Made by a program: the position numbers and the translations under genes. The notes below the pieces were generated by a model. The model was not told where the DNA came from, made no database searches, and saw only the letters and a list, made by a program, of their open reading frames with translations. This document shows, piece by piece, positions 8,488 to 16,456 of a stretch of DNA of 33,220 bases. This stretch comes from Gemmatimonadota bacterium. GTDB taxonomy: Bacteria > Gemmatimonadota > Gemmatimonadetes > Longimicrobiales > Gaopeijiaceae. The DNA is taken from NCBI GenBank assembly GCA_024638305.1, contig JAHEKN010000021.1, positions 1 through 33,220 of the forward strand. Reading direction: 5' to 3'. Each line of letters opens with the position of its first letter. Position 1 is the first letter of the stretch.

Positions 8488-9801
8488 CTACCGGCGCGGC
8501 GGAAGCCGGCTCAGGTCACGATACCGTTCGAAAAGCGCCTTCTGACGGGTCTCCTGCGATACCTCGCGGCCCGCGATCAGGACCGCTTCCGCCCACGTAG
8601 TGAGCTCGAAGGGGTCTCCGGTCCAGATCACCACGTCCCCGCTCTTTCCCACCTCGAGTGTGCCGGCGTCGGCCCCGACCCCGAACACACGCGCGGGAAC
8701 GCCGGTCACGGCCTCCAGGGCCGCCTCGTGAGGCATGCCGTAGGAGACGGCAAACCCTGCAATCTGCCTGATGTTGCGCACGTTGTAGACGTCGAAGGAG
8801 GAGAAGATCACGGTGACTCCGGCCCGATGCAGTCGAGCCGCATTCTCGTACGTTGCACCCAGGCTCTCGAACGTGGGGAGGTTTATCATCGTGTTGAGGA
8901 TGACCGGCACACCCGCACGGGCGAGCTCGTCTGCGACCATCCACCCCTCCAGCCCTCCGGCGATCACGAGACCGAGGCCGTAATCGGCGGCGAGCCTCAT
9001 GGCGGCCCGGATGTCGCTGGCCCGATGCGCCTGGACCACGAGTGGGATCTCGCCCCTGACCACAGGGAGAAGCGCTTCGAGATCGAGTCGGCTGAGGGAG
9101 TAGTCCCGGCGGCGGCGAGCGTTGTAGGCCTCCCGGTTGCGCGCGTAGTCGACCGCGTCGTCCAGGGCCTCCCGCAGGAGCAGCCCCGCTGCGCCGCGGG
9201 CCCCGCCTGCCGCCAGCGCGCCCGCTTCTCCCATCACGGCGTAGACCGCGGCCGGGGCGCGCTCGACCATGGCCTCCATGGAGGTCCCGCCGAGATTGGC
9301 CACCACACCCTGGCCCAGCACGAGCCCACCGCCCTGCGGGGCGATGACCGCCCGTGTGATCCCCTCCACCCGGGTCTCCGCAATGGCCTGGGAGTACGGG
9401 TTGATTCCGTCCCGCACGTCGAACGCGGCCGTGATACGGTCATTTTCGACCGCGCCATCGTTCGTGTTGGCCTCGAGCCCGATCTCGACGAGCCCGAGCC
9501 CAGTGTGGGCGTCGAACAGGCCGGGCGTCACCACCTTTCCACTGGCGTCGATGCGTCGGGCGCCCTCCGGGATGGCGACGTTCGTGCCGACGGCAGCGAT
9601 GCGACCATCGACGATCAAGACGGTAGCGCTCGACATCATGTCGCCGGTTCCCGTGTGCACCTCGCCGCCCGTGATCGCGATCGTCTGGGCGGCCGCCGGC
9701 CCGTCCGCGAGTCCAGTCCCGGCGAGCACCAGCGCGCCCATCGCCCAACTCCTCCATCCAGCCCTCCCAGCCCTCGCCAGACCCTGACCACGCGGTGTCA
9801 T
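8488..9801 (-). CDS. Exported amidohydrolase-like protein lacking metal ligands (partner of the upstream amidohydrolase)
   Basis: This 437-residue protein has a signal peptide (n-region with several Arg, hydrophobic core about 20-33, cleavage near AAAQT) and the overall amidohydrolase layout: IAITGGEVHTGTG, KVVTPGLFDAHTG, GVPARVFGVG, KSGDVVIWTGDP. The HxH metal motif expected after PGL is degenerate (H99-T-G101). The later histidine of the SFHHG type is replaced in GLVIAGGLEG, while VQAHRASD keeps its His. The start overlaps the previous gene by 4 nt (ATGA at 9798-9801), so expression is translationally coupled to an intact amidohydrolase. I infer a pseudoenzyme or specificity subunit; a single-metal enzyme remains possible. 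Confidence 0.85.
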   Translation of the reverse strand: MTPRGQGLARAGRAGWRSWAMGALVLAGTGLADGPAAAQTIAITGGEVHTGTGDMMSSATVLIVDGRIAAVGTNVAIPEGARRIDASGKVVTPGLFDAHTGLGLVEIGLEANTNDGAVENDRITAAFDVRDGINPYSQAIAETRVEGITRAVIAPQGGGLVLGQGVVANLGGTSMEAMVERAPAAVYAVMGEAGALAAGGARGAAGLLLREALDDAVDYARNREAYNARRRRDYSLSRLDLEALLPVVRGEIPLVVQAHRASDIRAAMRLAADYGLGLVIAGGLEGWMVADELARAGVPVILNTMINLPTFESLGATYENAARLHRAGVTVIFSSFDVYNVRNIRQIAGFAVSYGMPHEAALEAVTGVPARVFGVGADAGTLEVGKSGDVVIWTGDPFELTTWAEAVLIAGREVSQETRQKALFERYRDLSRLPPRR

Positions 9802-11219
9802 CGGACCACCTCCGGGGGAAGCACACCCGTCATGAAGTCCCCGAAGATCATCGGGTCCGGGCGGGATCGGTCGTACATGAGGGCTCCGTCGATGAACACC
9901 TGCTCCGCCTTCGCATAGACGCTGAAGGGGTCGCCCGACCAGATGACGACATCCGCGTTCTTGCCTGCTTCGAGCGAGCCGGTCACGTCGTCGATGCCGA
10001 GCGCCCGCGCCGGGTTGATCGTGATCCACTGGATCGCGTCCTCCGCAGCAATGGTCATTCCGCGTCGCCGGCCCGCGCCCATGGCCTTGGCTGCCTCCTG
10101 ATTGAGGCGCTGGATCCCGTGTCCATCGTCGGAGTGGACGATGGCGCAAGCACCGGCCGCGTGCACCAGCGGGATGTTCTCCTGAATGCCGTCGTACGCC
10201 TCGAGCTTGAAGCCCCACCAGTCCGCCCACAGGCTGCCGCAGATGCCGTTTTCGCGGAGGAGATCCGCCACCTTGTAGGCCTCGACGCCGTGGTGGAACG
10301 AGGCGATCGAATACCCGAACTCGTTGGCGATGTCGATCATCGTCGCCATCTCGTCGGCGCGGTAGCAGTGGTTGTGCACCAGGATCTCGCCGCTGAGCAC
10401 ACCGGCCAGCGACTCGAGCTGTAGGTCGCGGGCCGGTCGCGCGTCCGGGTCGGCTCCGTCCGCCTGCCACTTCCGCCAATCGCGCAGGTAGCGCTCGGCC
10501 CGGATCCAGGCCGCCCGATACCCCGCCACGTTACCCATCCGCGTCGCTGGCCCTCGCGCGGCGTACACGCGCTTGGGGTTCTCACCGCACGCCATCTTCA
10601 AGCCGTGCGGGGCGCCGGGAAACTTCATCCCCTGATAGGTCCGCGACGGAACCGGTCGGATCGTAACCCCGCGACCCCCGATGAGATTGGCCGAGCCGGG
10701 GAGCACCTGCAGGGCCGTGATCCCGCCCGCGATCGCGTGACCGAAGCCGGGGTCGTGTGGCCAGATCGAGTGCTCCGCCCAAACCTCCGCGGTCACCGGA
10801 TCCGTCATCTCGTTTCCATCGGAAAGCGAAGAGACTGCAGGTGCCGCGTAGACTCCGAGATGAGAATGGGTGTCGATGACACCAGGGGTGACCCAACGGC
10901 CGCTCGCATCGATCACCGTGGCGCCGGCTGGTGCGGTCACGGCCGTGCCGACCGCCGAGATCTTTCCACCCTCGATGACGACGGTGCCGCCCCGGATAGC
11001 CGGCCCCACGCCGGTGAGGATATTGGCATTGCGGATGACCGTCGTACCGGACGGAAACGGCTGGTACGTGGACGGAAACGGATCGTCGAACAGCGGGCCG
11101 TCGTCGTCGGCCACCGCCGGAGCGGTCGGTCCCACGGCCGGTGTCGGGGGGGCCTGGGCCGATGCACAACCGGCCAGCACAAAGGGCAGGATCAGACCAC
11201 TGCTCAAGAGCTTGGGCAT
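9798..11219 (-). CDS. Amidohydrolase-family lipoprotein (imidazolonepropionase/prolidase-like, COG1228 type)
   Basis: This 473-residue protein has a lipoprotein signal peptide with lipobox LAGC (Cys at about residue 18). The metal-dependent TIM-barrel motifs are intact: GVIDTHSHLG (HxH at 118/120), ILVHNHCYRADE, SIASFHHGVEA and AIVHSDDGHG with the catalytic Asp. The segment GENPKRVY with TRMG is characteristic of exported amidohydrolases of the imidazolonepropionase-related group, several of which hydrolyse dipeptides or cyclic amides. It would act in the periplasm or on the outer membrane. It is first in a three-gene minus-strand run with the degenerate amidohydrolase (ATGA overlap) and the sulfatase-fold enzyme. 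GGAGG lies about 13 nt before the ATG. The substrate cannot be read from sequence. Confidence 0.9.
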   Translation of the reverse strand: MPKLLSSGLILPFVLAGCASAQAPPTPAVGPTAPAVADDDGPLFDDPFPSTYQPFPSGTTVIRNANILTGVGPAIRGGTVVIEGGKISAVGTAVTAPAGATVIDASGRWVTPGVIDTHSHLGVYAAPAVSSLSDGNEMTDPVTAEVWAEHSIWPHDPGFGHAIAGGITALQVLPGSANLIGGRGVTIRPVPSRTYQGMKFPGAPHGLKMACGENPKRVYAARGPATRMGNVAGYRAAWIRAERYLRDWRKWQADGADPDARPARDLQLESLAGVLSGEILVHNHCYRADEMATMIDIANEFGYSIASFHHGVEAYKVADLLRENGICGSLWADWWGFKLEAYDGIQENIPLVHAAGACAIVHSDDGHGIQRLNQEAAKAMGAGRRRGMTIAAEDAIQWITINPARALGIDDVTGSLEAGKNADVVIWSGDPFSVYAKAEQVFIDGALMYDRSRPDPMIFGDFMTGVLPPEVVR

Positions 11220-11340
11220 GGGATCTCGGGGCCTCCGGTGTTCGAAGCGGGATTTGGCCGAAGCATAGTCCGGCGCCGATTCCGAGTCGAGCGCCACGCA
11301 CTCTCGCCAGTACACGACTCGATCCTGAGGAGTAGCCTCA

Positions 11341-11372
11341 TTGACAGCGCTCGCCGCACACGGCCGTATGTT
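11341..11372 (+). promoter_or_regulatory. Weak promoter candidate for the plug-domain gene
   Basis: A perfect TTGACA (11341-11346) is followed by TATGTT (11367-11372) as possible -10, but the 20-nt spacing is long. It sits 70 nt before the ATG at 11442, in the 222-bp divergent gap. I see nothing else in that gap. Confidence 0.25.
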
Positions 11373-11441
11373 GTTTGTCGCGCGCGAGGACGCGAGACCG
11401 CTCTTCTTCCGCCGGGGCGCCAGCCCTCGGGACGGTATCCG

Positions 11442-12719
11442 ATGCGCAGATGTTGGCCCCTCCCCTCTGTTGGGGCCGTCCTGGCCGTCGCGGCGCTGGC
11501 TCTTTTCCTGGAGCCGCTGCCGGCGGGCGCGCAGATGCGATCCATCCAGGGACGTGTCGTGGATCTGGAGACCGGCGAAGCGGTAGCCGACGCGACGATC
11601 ACGATCCGGCGCCCGGGCCGGACGGAACCCGTCTCGAGCGCGTTGACCGGACCGGGCGGCCGGTTCCAGGTCGAGATCCCCATTGGCGAGGCGGGCCTGC
11701 GGATTCAGGTGGAGCACCTGGCGTACGGCCGCTTCAATCAGCCGATGAGACCCCTGGGGGCCGGGCGGCTCCTACACATCGAGATCTCACGAACCGCGAT
11801 CCAGCTCGAGCCCATCGACGTCAGGGTCGATACGCCCGATGCGCGTGCGGACCGCGTGCGGGGCACTCAGCGAAACGTGGTGAGTCGGGAGCAGATCGAG
11901 CAGACGCTGGGCACGGCGGGCAACCTCGGCACGGTTCTCGAGCGCTTCGTGACGGGAGTGCGCGTTCGAACTCCGCAAGCGACGCCCGGCGCTCCCATGT
12001 GCGTGGAGTTCCGCTCCAGCCGCACCCTGGACAATCCCAACGAATGCCATCCGCCGGTCATCGTCATGGACGGGGTGCGGGTATCGAGCCCGCTCACGTT
12101 TTTCTCCTGGCTGCCGCTGGAGGATGTGGAGCGACTCGAGGTCATCCCCCCCGGGGAGGCCGGCGTACAGTACGGGACCGATTCCAACTTCGGCGTGCTG
12201 TTGGTCGAGACCCGGTCCGGTGGGTTTACACGAGAGGAGGCGCCTCCCGCGGTGGTGGAGCCGCGGTACGATTTTGCCGTGGAGGGAGTGCCCTACGCCT
12301 GGAAGCGGACCTTTCTGGGCGCCTTCGTGGGCAACGCGATTGGCGTCGGAATCGGGATCGCGGCCGCCAACTCGTGTCTGGATTTCAACGGCCTCTCCGA
12401 CCACTTCCTCGACTCCGCCTGCGGCTCGGCTCGTACCGCTGCCGTGCGTATCGGACTGGTGTCCCTGCCCCTCCTGGGGGCTGGATGGGGAGCCGGAAGG
12501 GCCGGTAAGACGGACCGGTCCCACGGTCGGTTTTGGCACACCGTGCTGGGTTCAGCCTTGGTCGGGATTCCCGGATACCTCATCGCCACGGCCGGCCCGG
12601 ACGAGGCCTGGCCGGGGGCAGACTGGACGGGCGGCGTGTTCGTGCTGATCGGTGTGCCAGCGGTCGCCACACTGACGGACCGGCTGTTCCGAATCGAGCG
12701 GGAGCCGCCCTCGCGCTAG
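11442..12719 (+). CDS. Carboxypeptidase-regulatory/TonB-plug-like protein with C-terminal membrane segments and no beta-barrel
   Basis: This 425-residue protein has a signal peptide (cleavage near AGAQ, residue 31). A carboxypeptidase-D regulatory-like domain follows (SIQGRVVDLETGEAVADATITI, about 34-115). Next is a plug-like domain (about 120-260: SREQIEQTLGTAGNLGTVLE, then VIVMDGVRV, then LEDVERLEVIPPGEAGVQYG). Instead of the roughly 600-residue TonB-dependent barrel, the C-terminus has four hydrophobic segments (about 291-309, 332-354, 366-384, 397-411). The plug contains Cys187 and Cys202 in the pattern CVEF-x-C, shared with the protein at 19943-21277. Topology is puzzling: an exported plug followed by helices that resemble inner-membrane segments. 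No function is known to me for this architecture. It is transcribed divergently from the amidohydrolases. Confidence 0.75.
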   Translation: MRRCWPLPSVGAVLAVAALALFLEPLPAGAQMRSIQGRVVDLETGEAVADATITIRRPGRTEPVSSALTGPGGRFQVEIPIGEAGLRIQVEHLAYGRFNQPMRPLGAGRLLHIEISRTAIQLEPIDVRVDTPDARADRVRGTQRNVVSREQIEQTLGTAGNLGTVLERFVTGVRVRTPQATPGAPMCVEFRSSRTLDNPNECHPPVIVMDGVRVSSPLTFFSWLPLEDVERLEVIPPGEAGVQYGTDSNFGVLLVETRSGGFTREEAPPAVVEPRYDFAVEGVPYAWKRTFLGAFVGNAIGVGIGIAAANSCLDFNGLSDHFLDSACGSARTAAVRIGLVSLPLLGAGWGAGRAGKTDRSHGRFWHTVLGSALVGIPGYLIATAGPDEAWPGADWTGGVFVLIGVPAVATLTDRLFRIEREPPSR

Positions 12720-12735
12720 AGCGGCGACACCCCGG

Positions 12736-14901
12736 TCAGCGACGGGCGCCTGCGTTCACCTCCGCGACGATTCGGTCGGCGTCGTAGATCTCGGCGAGCG
12801 CTTCCAGAATTCCGCGCGCATCGACGGACACCGTGCGCGGGACTTCGGTCAGGAAGATGTAGTCGCCTGGCAGGCTCTCGATGTTCCCGTCGAACGCCAC
12901 CCCGACCAACTCGAGGTCGGCGTTGAGAACGGGTGAGCCCGAGTTCCCACCGATGATGTCTGCCGTCGCCACGAAGTTGAAGGGAGTCGAGAGGTCGAGC
13001 GACGCGGGCGGGTCCAGCCAGCGATCCGGGAGCGCCCATTCAGCCTCGTTCTCGTTCCCTTTGAACGAGTAGTGGCGGTCGTACATGCCGTAGAACGTCG
13101 TGTGGGTCGGGGCGCGCGTGCCGTTGTACTCGTAGCCCGCGACCACTCCGTCGGCGATCCGGAGCGAGAACGTCGCGTCCGGCGGTACCTCGGTGCCGTA
13201 CACGGCGAAGCGCGCCTGCCCCAGCTTGATCGCGATCTCTTCCTCTTCGGTGCCCAGCGTCCCGATCATCTGTTGGAACTGTCCGAGCAGGGGCAACAGG
13301 CCGCGGATGATCCCGAGCCCCGGGTCCTCAGGCGACAGTGTTCCCGCTTCCAGCGCACCCGCGGCCGTGGCCGAGTCCGCGAGGACCGAGTTGGCTACCA
13401 CCGAAGCGGCCAATCCCTCCGCCGTCCTGCCGGCGAGCATCTGCTGTACGGAGGGATCGTCCTCGCCGTAGTTGCGGACAAGGTCCAGCATCCTGGCTTC
13501 GACCAGGATCTCCTCGAGTCGAGCCGGATAGTCGGGAACCTCGAGAAAGGACTCTTTGAACCCATCCACCGTCTCTTGGTCCGCGCCGGCCGCCGACGCG
13601 CTGAGATACTGGAAGGCCCAGATGGCTCGGGTGAGCAGCGCCGACGCGTACTGCGGTGCGGTGAAGCCCAGGAAGCTCCCGAATCCGGCGGCCACTGCCT
13701 TCTTTTCTTCCTGGATCGCGCCCATGCGATCGATGAGCCCGCGATACTCTCCGAGGTCCTCGTCGGTATCGATGGTCTCCGCGAAGCGCGTCTCGTAGTC
13801 GAGCTTGCGGGCCAAGATCACCGGGTCGGCCAGCCCCCGGAGCTGCCCGCGATAAGCCTTCTGGGAGTTGAGCAGGCTGAAGATCTCGTTCCTCATGTCG
13901 AGCGCTTCACCCGCCTGCGGATCGAGGTCGTAGAACTCCTGGAGCGCTTCGATGCGCGAGTCGATGAACTCGAGGACGGCCTTGTCCGACACGTCCCGCC
14001 GGAACTCGAGCTCAGCCACGGTCTGGATGCGGCTGGTGCTGCCCGGGTTCCCGACCACGAAGATGGGGTCCCCGGCCTGGACGCCCTCGGTACTCCAGGG
14101 AAAGAAGTTTCCGCTCGTGTCCAAGGGCCTCCCGTCGCCGCCGTAGACCCGGAGGAGGCTGAAATCGAGGGAGTACCGTGGGTACGTGAAGTTGTCCGAG
14201 TCTCCGCCGAAGTATCCCATCTGCAGCTCGGGCGCCATGACCAGCCGGACATCCGTGTAGCGCCGGAACACGTAGGCCGAGTTCCGGCCCCCGTTGTAGA
14301 GCGAGATCATCTCGACGACGTGGCCTCCGTCTTCCCCGCCGTACTCACCGTGGATGCGGGCCTCGATCTCTTCGAGCTTGGCCGTCCTGGCCTCGGAGCG
14401 TGCGTTGTCGTCCGTGATCCCGGCCAGCGCGGCCGCGACCTCGTCCGTGACGTCGCGGATCTCGATGAGCTGGTCGGCCTCGAAGTCGTCGATGACGCGC
14501 TCTTCCGCTTCGGACGCGGCGTAGAATCCGTCGTCGAGGATGGTCTCGCCCTCCAGCGCGACGGCCGAGACGTGATCGCGCGCACAGTGGTGGTTGGTCA
14601 GGACCAACCCCGCGGGAGACACGAACGAGGCGGAGCATCCGGGGATGCGGAGCGCTCCCAGCCGCGCCCGGTCGAACCACGCCGCGTCCGGCCGGAATCC
14701 GTACGCTTCCTCGAAGTAGTCCACGGGAGGGGCATCGAACGTCCACATCCGACCGTTGTCGAACTGCCCGGCCCGGGCCGCTTCGTCATCGACCGCGTCC
14801 TGCGGGACCGCGGCCGCCAGATCCGCGGCGAAGCACCAGAGGAGCGCGGTGGCCGCTGCCGCGGCCACGCTGGAACGGTGGGGAGCGCGAAACTGGTTCA
14901 T
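12736..14901 (-). CDS. S46-family dipeptidyl-peptidase (DPP7/DPP11 type), DPP7-like specificity predicted
   Basis: This 721-residue secreted peptidase has the usual family length. A signal peptide (about 1-31) precedes a chymotrypsin-fold half containing GLVLTNHHC (catalytic His105) and the DSDNFTYPRY region. The C-terminal half contains GGNSGSPVLN (nucleophile Ser654). S46 enzymes remove dipeptides from N-termini of peptides in the periplasm. Eighteen residues after the Ser is Gly672; the equivalent residue is Gly in DPP7 (hydrophobic P1) and Arg in DPP11 (Asp/Glu P1), so a hydrophobic preference is predicted. The mature chain has only two cysteines, Cys89 and Cys106, placed like chymotrypsin Cys42-Cys58 around the catalytic His. 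It is the last gene of the operon, overlapping the alpha/beta hydrolase by ATGA. Confidence 0.95.
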   Translation of the reverse strand: MNQFRAPHRSSVAAAAATALLWCFAADLAAAVPQDAVDDEAARAGQFDNGRMWTFDAPPVDYFEEAYGFRPDAAWFDRARLGALRIPGCSASFVSPAGLVLTNHHCARDHVSAVALEGETILDDGFYAASEAEERVIDDFEADQLIEIRDVTDEVAAALAGITDDNARSEARTAKLEEIEARIHGEYGGEDGGHVVEMISLYNGGRNSAYVFRRYTDVRLVMAPELQMGYFGGDSDNFTYPRYSLDFSLLRVYGGDGRPLDTSGNFFPWSTEGVQAGDPIFVVGNPGSTSRIQTVAELEFRRDVSDKAVLEFIDSRIEALQEFYDLDPQAGEALDMRNEIFSLLNSQKAYRGQLRGLADPVILARKLDYETRFAETIDTDEDLGEYRGLIDRMGAIQEEKKAVAAGFGSFLGFTAPQYASALLTRAIWAFQYLSASAAGADQETVDGFKESFLEVPDYPARLEEILVEARMLDLVRNYGEDDPSVQQMLAGRTAEGLAASVVANSVLADSATAAGALEAGTLSPEDPGLGIIRGLLPLLGQFQQMIGTLGTEEEEIAIKLGQARFAVYGTEVPPDATFSLRIADGVVAGYEYNGTRAPTHTTFYGMYDRHYSFKGNENEAEWALPDRWLDPPASLDLSTPFNFVATADIIGGNSGSPVLNADLELVGVAFDGNIESLPGDYIFLTEVPRTVSVDARGILEALAEIYDADRIVAEVNAGARR

Positions 14902-15683
14902 GCCTTCTCCACTGCGGTGCGGACCGCGTCCACGAACGCCGGTCCACCGTCGACATGCACGTTGTGCCCTACATCCGGAAGTATCACGAGGTCGGCGTTC
15001 GGAAAGTGTACCCGAGCCTCCTCGAAGTCCGACCGCGAAAGGTAGTCGCTGCGGCCGCCGGCCACGAAGTGCGTGGGACCCCGGTACACGTCACCGGCGT
15101 TCAAGACGGTCGGGGTCCAATCGGGCAGATGATCGCGGATGGTCTCCAGGGGAACCTCCCAGCGATAGCTGCCGTCGTCCAGCCGGGAGAGATTGGTCAG
15201 CAGGAACCATCGTGTCCGGAGGCTAGGGATGGCGGGCTCGAGGGCGGCTTCGGCGTCGGCCCGTGTCCCAACGCTCGCGAGGTCGACCGCCAGGAGGGCG
15301 TCGAGGATGGTCGAGTCCGCGGGATAGGCCCTGGGGGCGACGTCCAAGACGAACAGTCGCTCGAAGCGGTCCCCGTGGTCCACCGCGAGGCGCATGGCGA
15401 CCTTGCCGCCCAGACTGTGACCCATTAGCGCCGCGCGGTCGAGGGCCAGCGCGTCCATCCAGTCGAGAACGCGTTCCGCCATCCGCTCGATCGACGCTCG
15501 CGGCATCTGAGGCGAGCGCCCGTGGTTGGGCAAATCCAGCGCGAGCACGTGGTACAGGTCCGCGAGCGCCTTGCCGGTCCCTGTCCAATTTCGGGACGAT
15601 CCCAGCATCCCGTGCAGAACCACGAGCGGGGTCCCTTCGCCGCCCAGGTCTCGATGGAAGAGCGGCGCGGCGCCGTCGATCAG
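14898..15683 (-). CDS. Alpha/beta-hydrolase (YbfF/ABHD11-like esterase), probable CTG start
   Basis: This protein of about 261 residues shows the alpha/beta-hydrolase fold: oxyanion strand PLVVLHGMLGSSRNW, NHGRSP loop, nucleophile elbow GHSLGG (Ser about 90), and catalytic His in DVGHNVH near the C-terminus. The pattern YHVLALDLPNHGRSP resembles YbfF-type esterases. No signal peptide is visible, so it is cytoplasmic and the substrate is unknown. No ATG, GTG or TTG lies in frame near the beginning of homology. The nearest upstream GTG is some 70 codons back inside the DsbA-like gene, and the next downstream GTG would cut off the first core strand. A CTG at 15681-15683 overlaps the preceding TGA as CTGA, mirroring the ATGA junctions on both sides, and is taken as start. 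Confidence 0.85.
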   Translation of the reverse strand: MIDGAAPLFHRDLGGEGTPLVVLHGMLGSSRNWTGTGKALADLYHVLALDLPNHGRSPQMPRASIERMAERVLDWMDALALDRAALMGHSLGGKVAMRLAVDHGDRFERLFVLDVAPRAYPADSTILDALLAVDLASVGTRADAEAALEPAIPSLRTRWFLLTNLSRLDDGSYRWEVPLETIRDHLPDWTPTVLNAGDVYRGPTHFVAGGRSDYLSRSDFEEARVHFPNADLVILPDVGHNVHVDGGPAFVDAVRTAVEKA

Positions 15684-16456
15684 GAACCGCCTGGGCCGGG
15701 TGCCGCAGCGCCCGTGCGGAGGTCGTCCAGCACGGATCTGAGTAGCTCGCGGAAGGTCTCCAGCGGCAGCGCGCCCTGGACCGGGTAGCCCTCGACGAAG
15801 AACGTCGGTGTGCCACGAATCGCGAGGCGGCGCGCAAGGTTGGTGTGGCGGGCTGCCAGCGGCTCCAGACGTCTGGACTCGATGCAGGCTGCCCACTCCC
15901 CCATATCCACGCCGCCGGAACGGGCCGAGCGCTCGAACACGGCCGACACGTCCCCGGATACCTTCCACTCCCTCTGGCTTCCGAAGAGCGCATCGCCGAC
16001 CTCGAGGATCTTCCCCTGCTCGGCGGCGCAAAGGCCCGCAGCCAGCGCCGGTCCGGCGTTCGGGAACATCCCCACGTTGAACGGCACGAAGCGCCAGTGT
16101 ACCTGGCCCGTTTCGACGAACTCTTCGAGCAGCGGGTAGAACGTCTCTTCGTGGAACTGCCGGCAGAATCCGCAACCGAAGTCGCTGAACTCCACAACGT
16201 GCACGGGCGCGTCGTCGCTGCCCCAGGTGTAGCCGGCGGTCTCGATCTCCTCGCGGGTGACCGGGCGCCGATCGGCGAGCGGCCCGCCATCGGCGGGCGC
16301 CCTGCTCTGGGTCGGATCGAGGCGGGGTGCCGGAATGTTCTCGGCCACGGTGGTGCCCGCCGAGGCATCGCGCCCGTCAGAGCATGCCGCCAGCAGGGTC
16401 AGGGCCGCGACCGCAAGGGTCGAGAGCGTGACGGTGGTCCCAGGAAGACGAGTCAT
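15680..16456 (-). CDS. DsbA-like thioredoxin-fold lipoprotein (CGFC)
   Basis: This 258-residue protein has a lipoprotein signal (lipobox LAAC, Cys about 25) and a linker of about 45 residues. A DsbA-like thioredoxin domain follows: VHVVEFSDFGCGFCRQFHEE with redox pair Cys95/Cys98, and a cis-Pro loop RGTPTFFVEG. This layout matches the DsbA/thioredoxin_4 group of extracytoplasmic thiol-disulfide enzymes. Two further Cys (GLCAAEQ, AACIESR) may form a structural disulfide. It overlaps ccdA upstream (ATGA at 16453-16456) and the alpha/beta hydrolase downstream (CTGA). I infer that CcdA supplies electrons and that the S46 peptidase in the same operon is a client. Confidence 0.9.
   Translation of the reverse strand: MTRLPGTTVTLSTLAVAALTLLAACSDGRDASAGTTVAENIPAPRLDPTQSRAPADGGPLADRRPVTREEIETAGYTWGSDDAPVHVVEFSDFGCGFCRQFHEETFYPLLEEFVETGQVHWRFVPFNVGMFPNAGPALAAGLCAAEQGKILEVGDALFGSQREWKVSGDVSAVFERSARSGGVDMGEWAACIESRRLEPLAARHTNLARRLAIRGTPTFFVEGYPVQGALPLETFRELLRSVLDDLRTGAAAPGPGGS

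Noticed and set aside
7342-9918. 858-codon open frame on the plus strand
   Set aside because: It is antisense to the sulfatase-fold and amidohydrolase genes, which have clear motifs. Its product is low-complexity Arg/His/Gly-rich, as expected for a shadow frame in GC-rich DNA.
13072-15045. 657-codon open frame on the plus strand
   Set aside because: It lies opposite the S46 peptidase gene and has no recognisable motif; it is explained by the third-position GC bias of the real gene.
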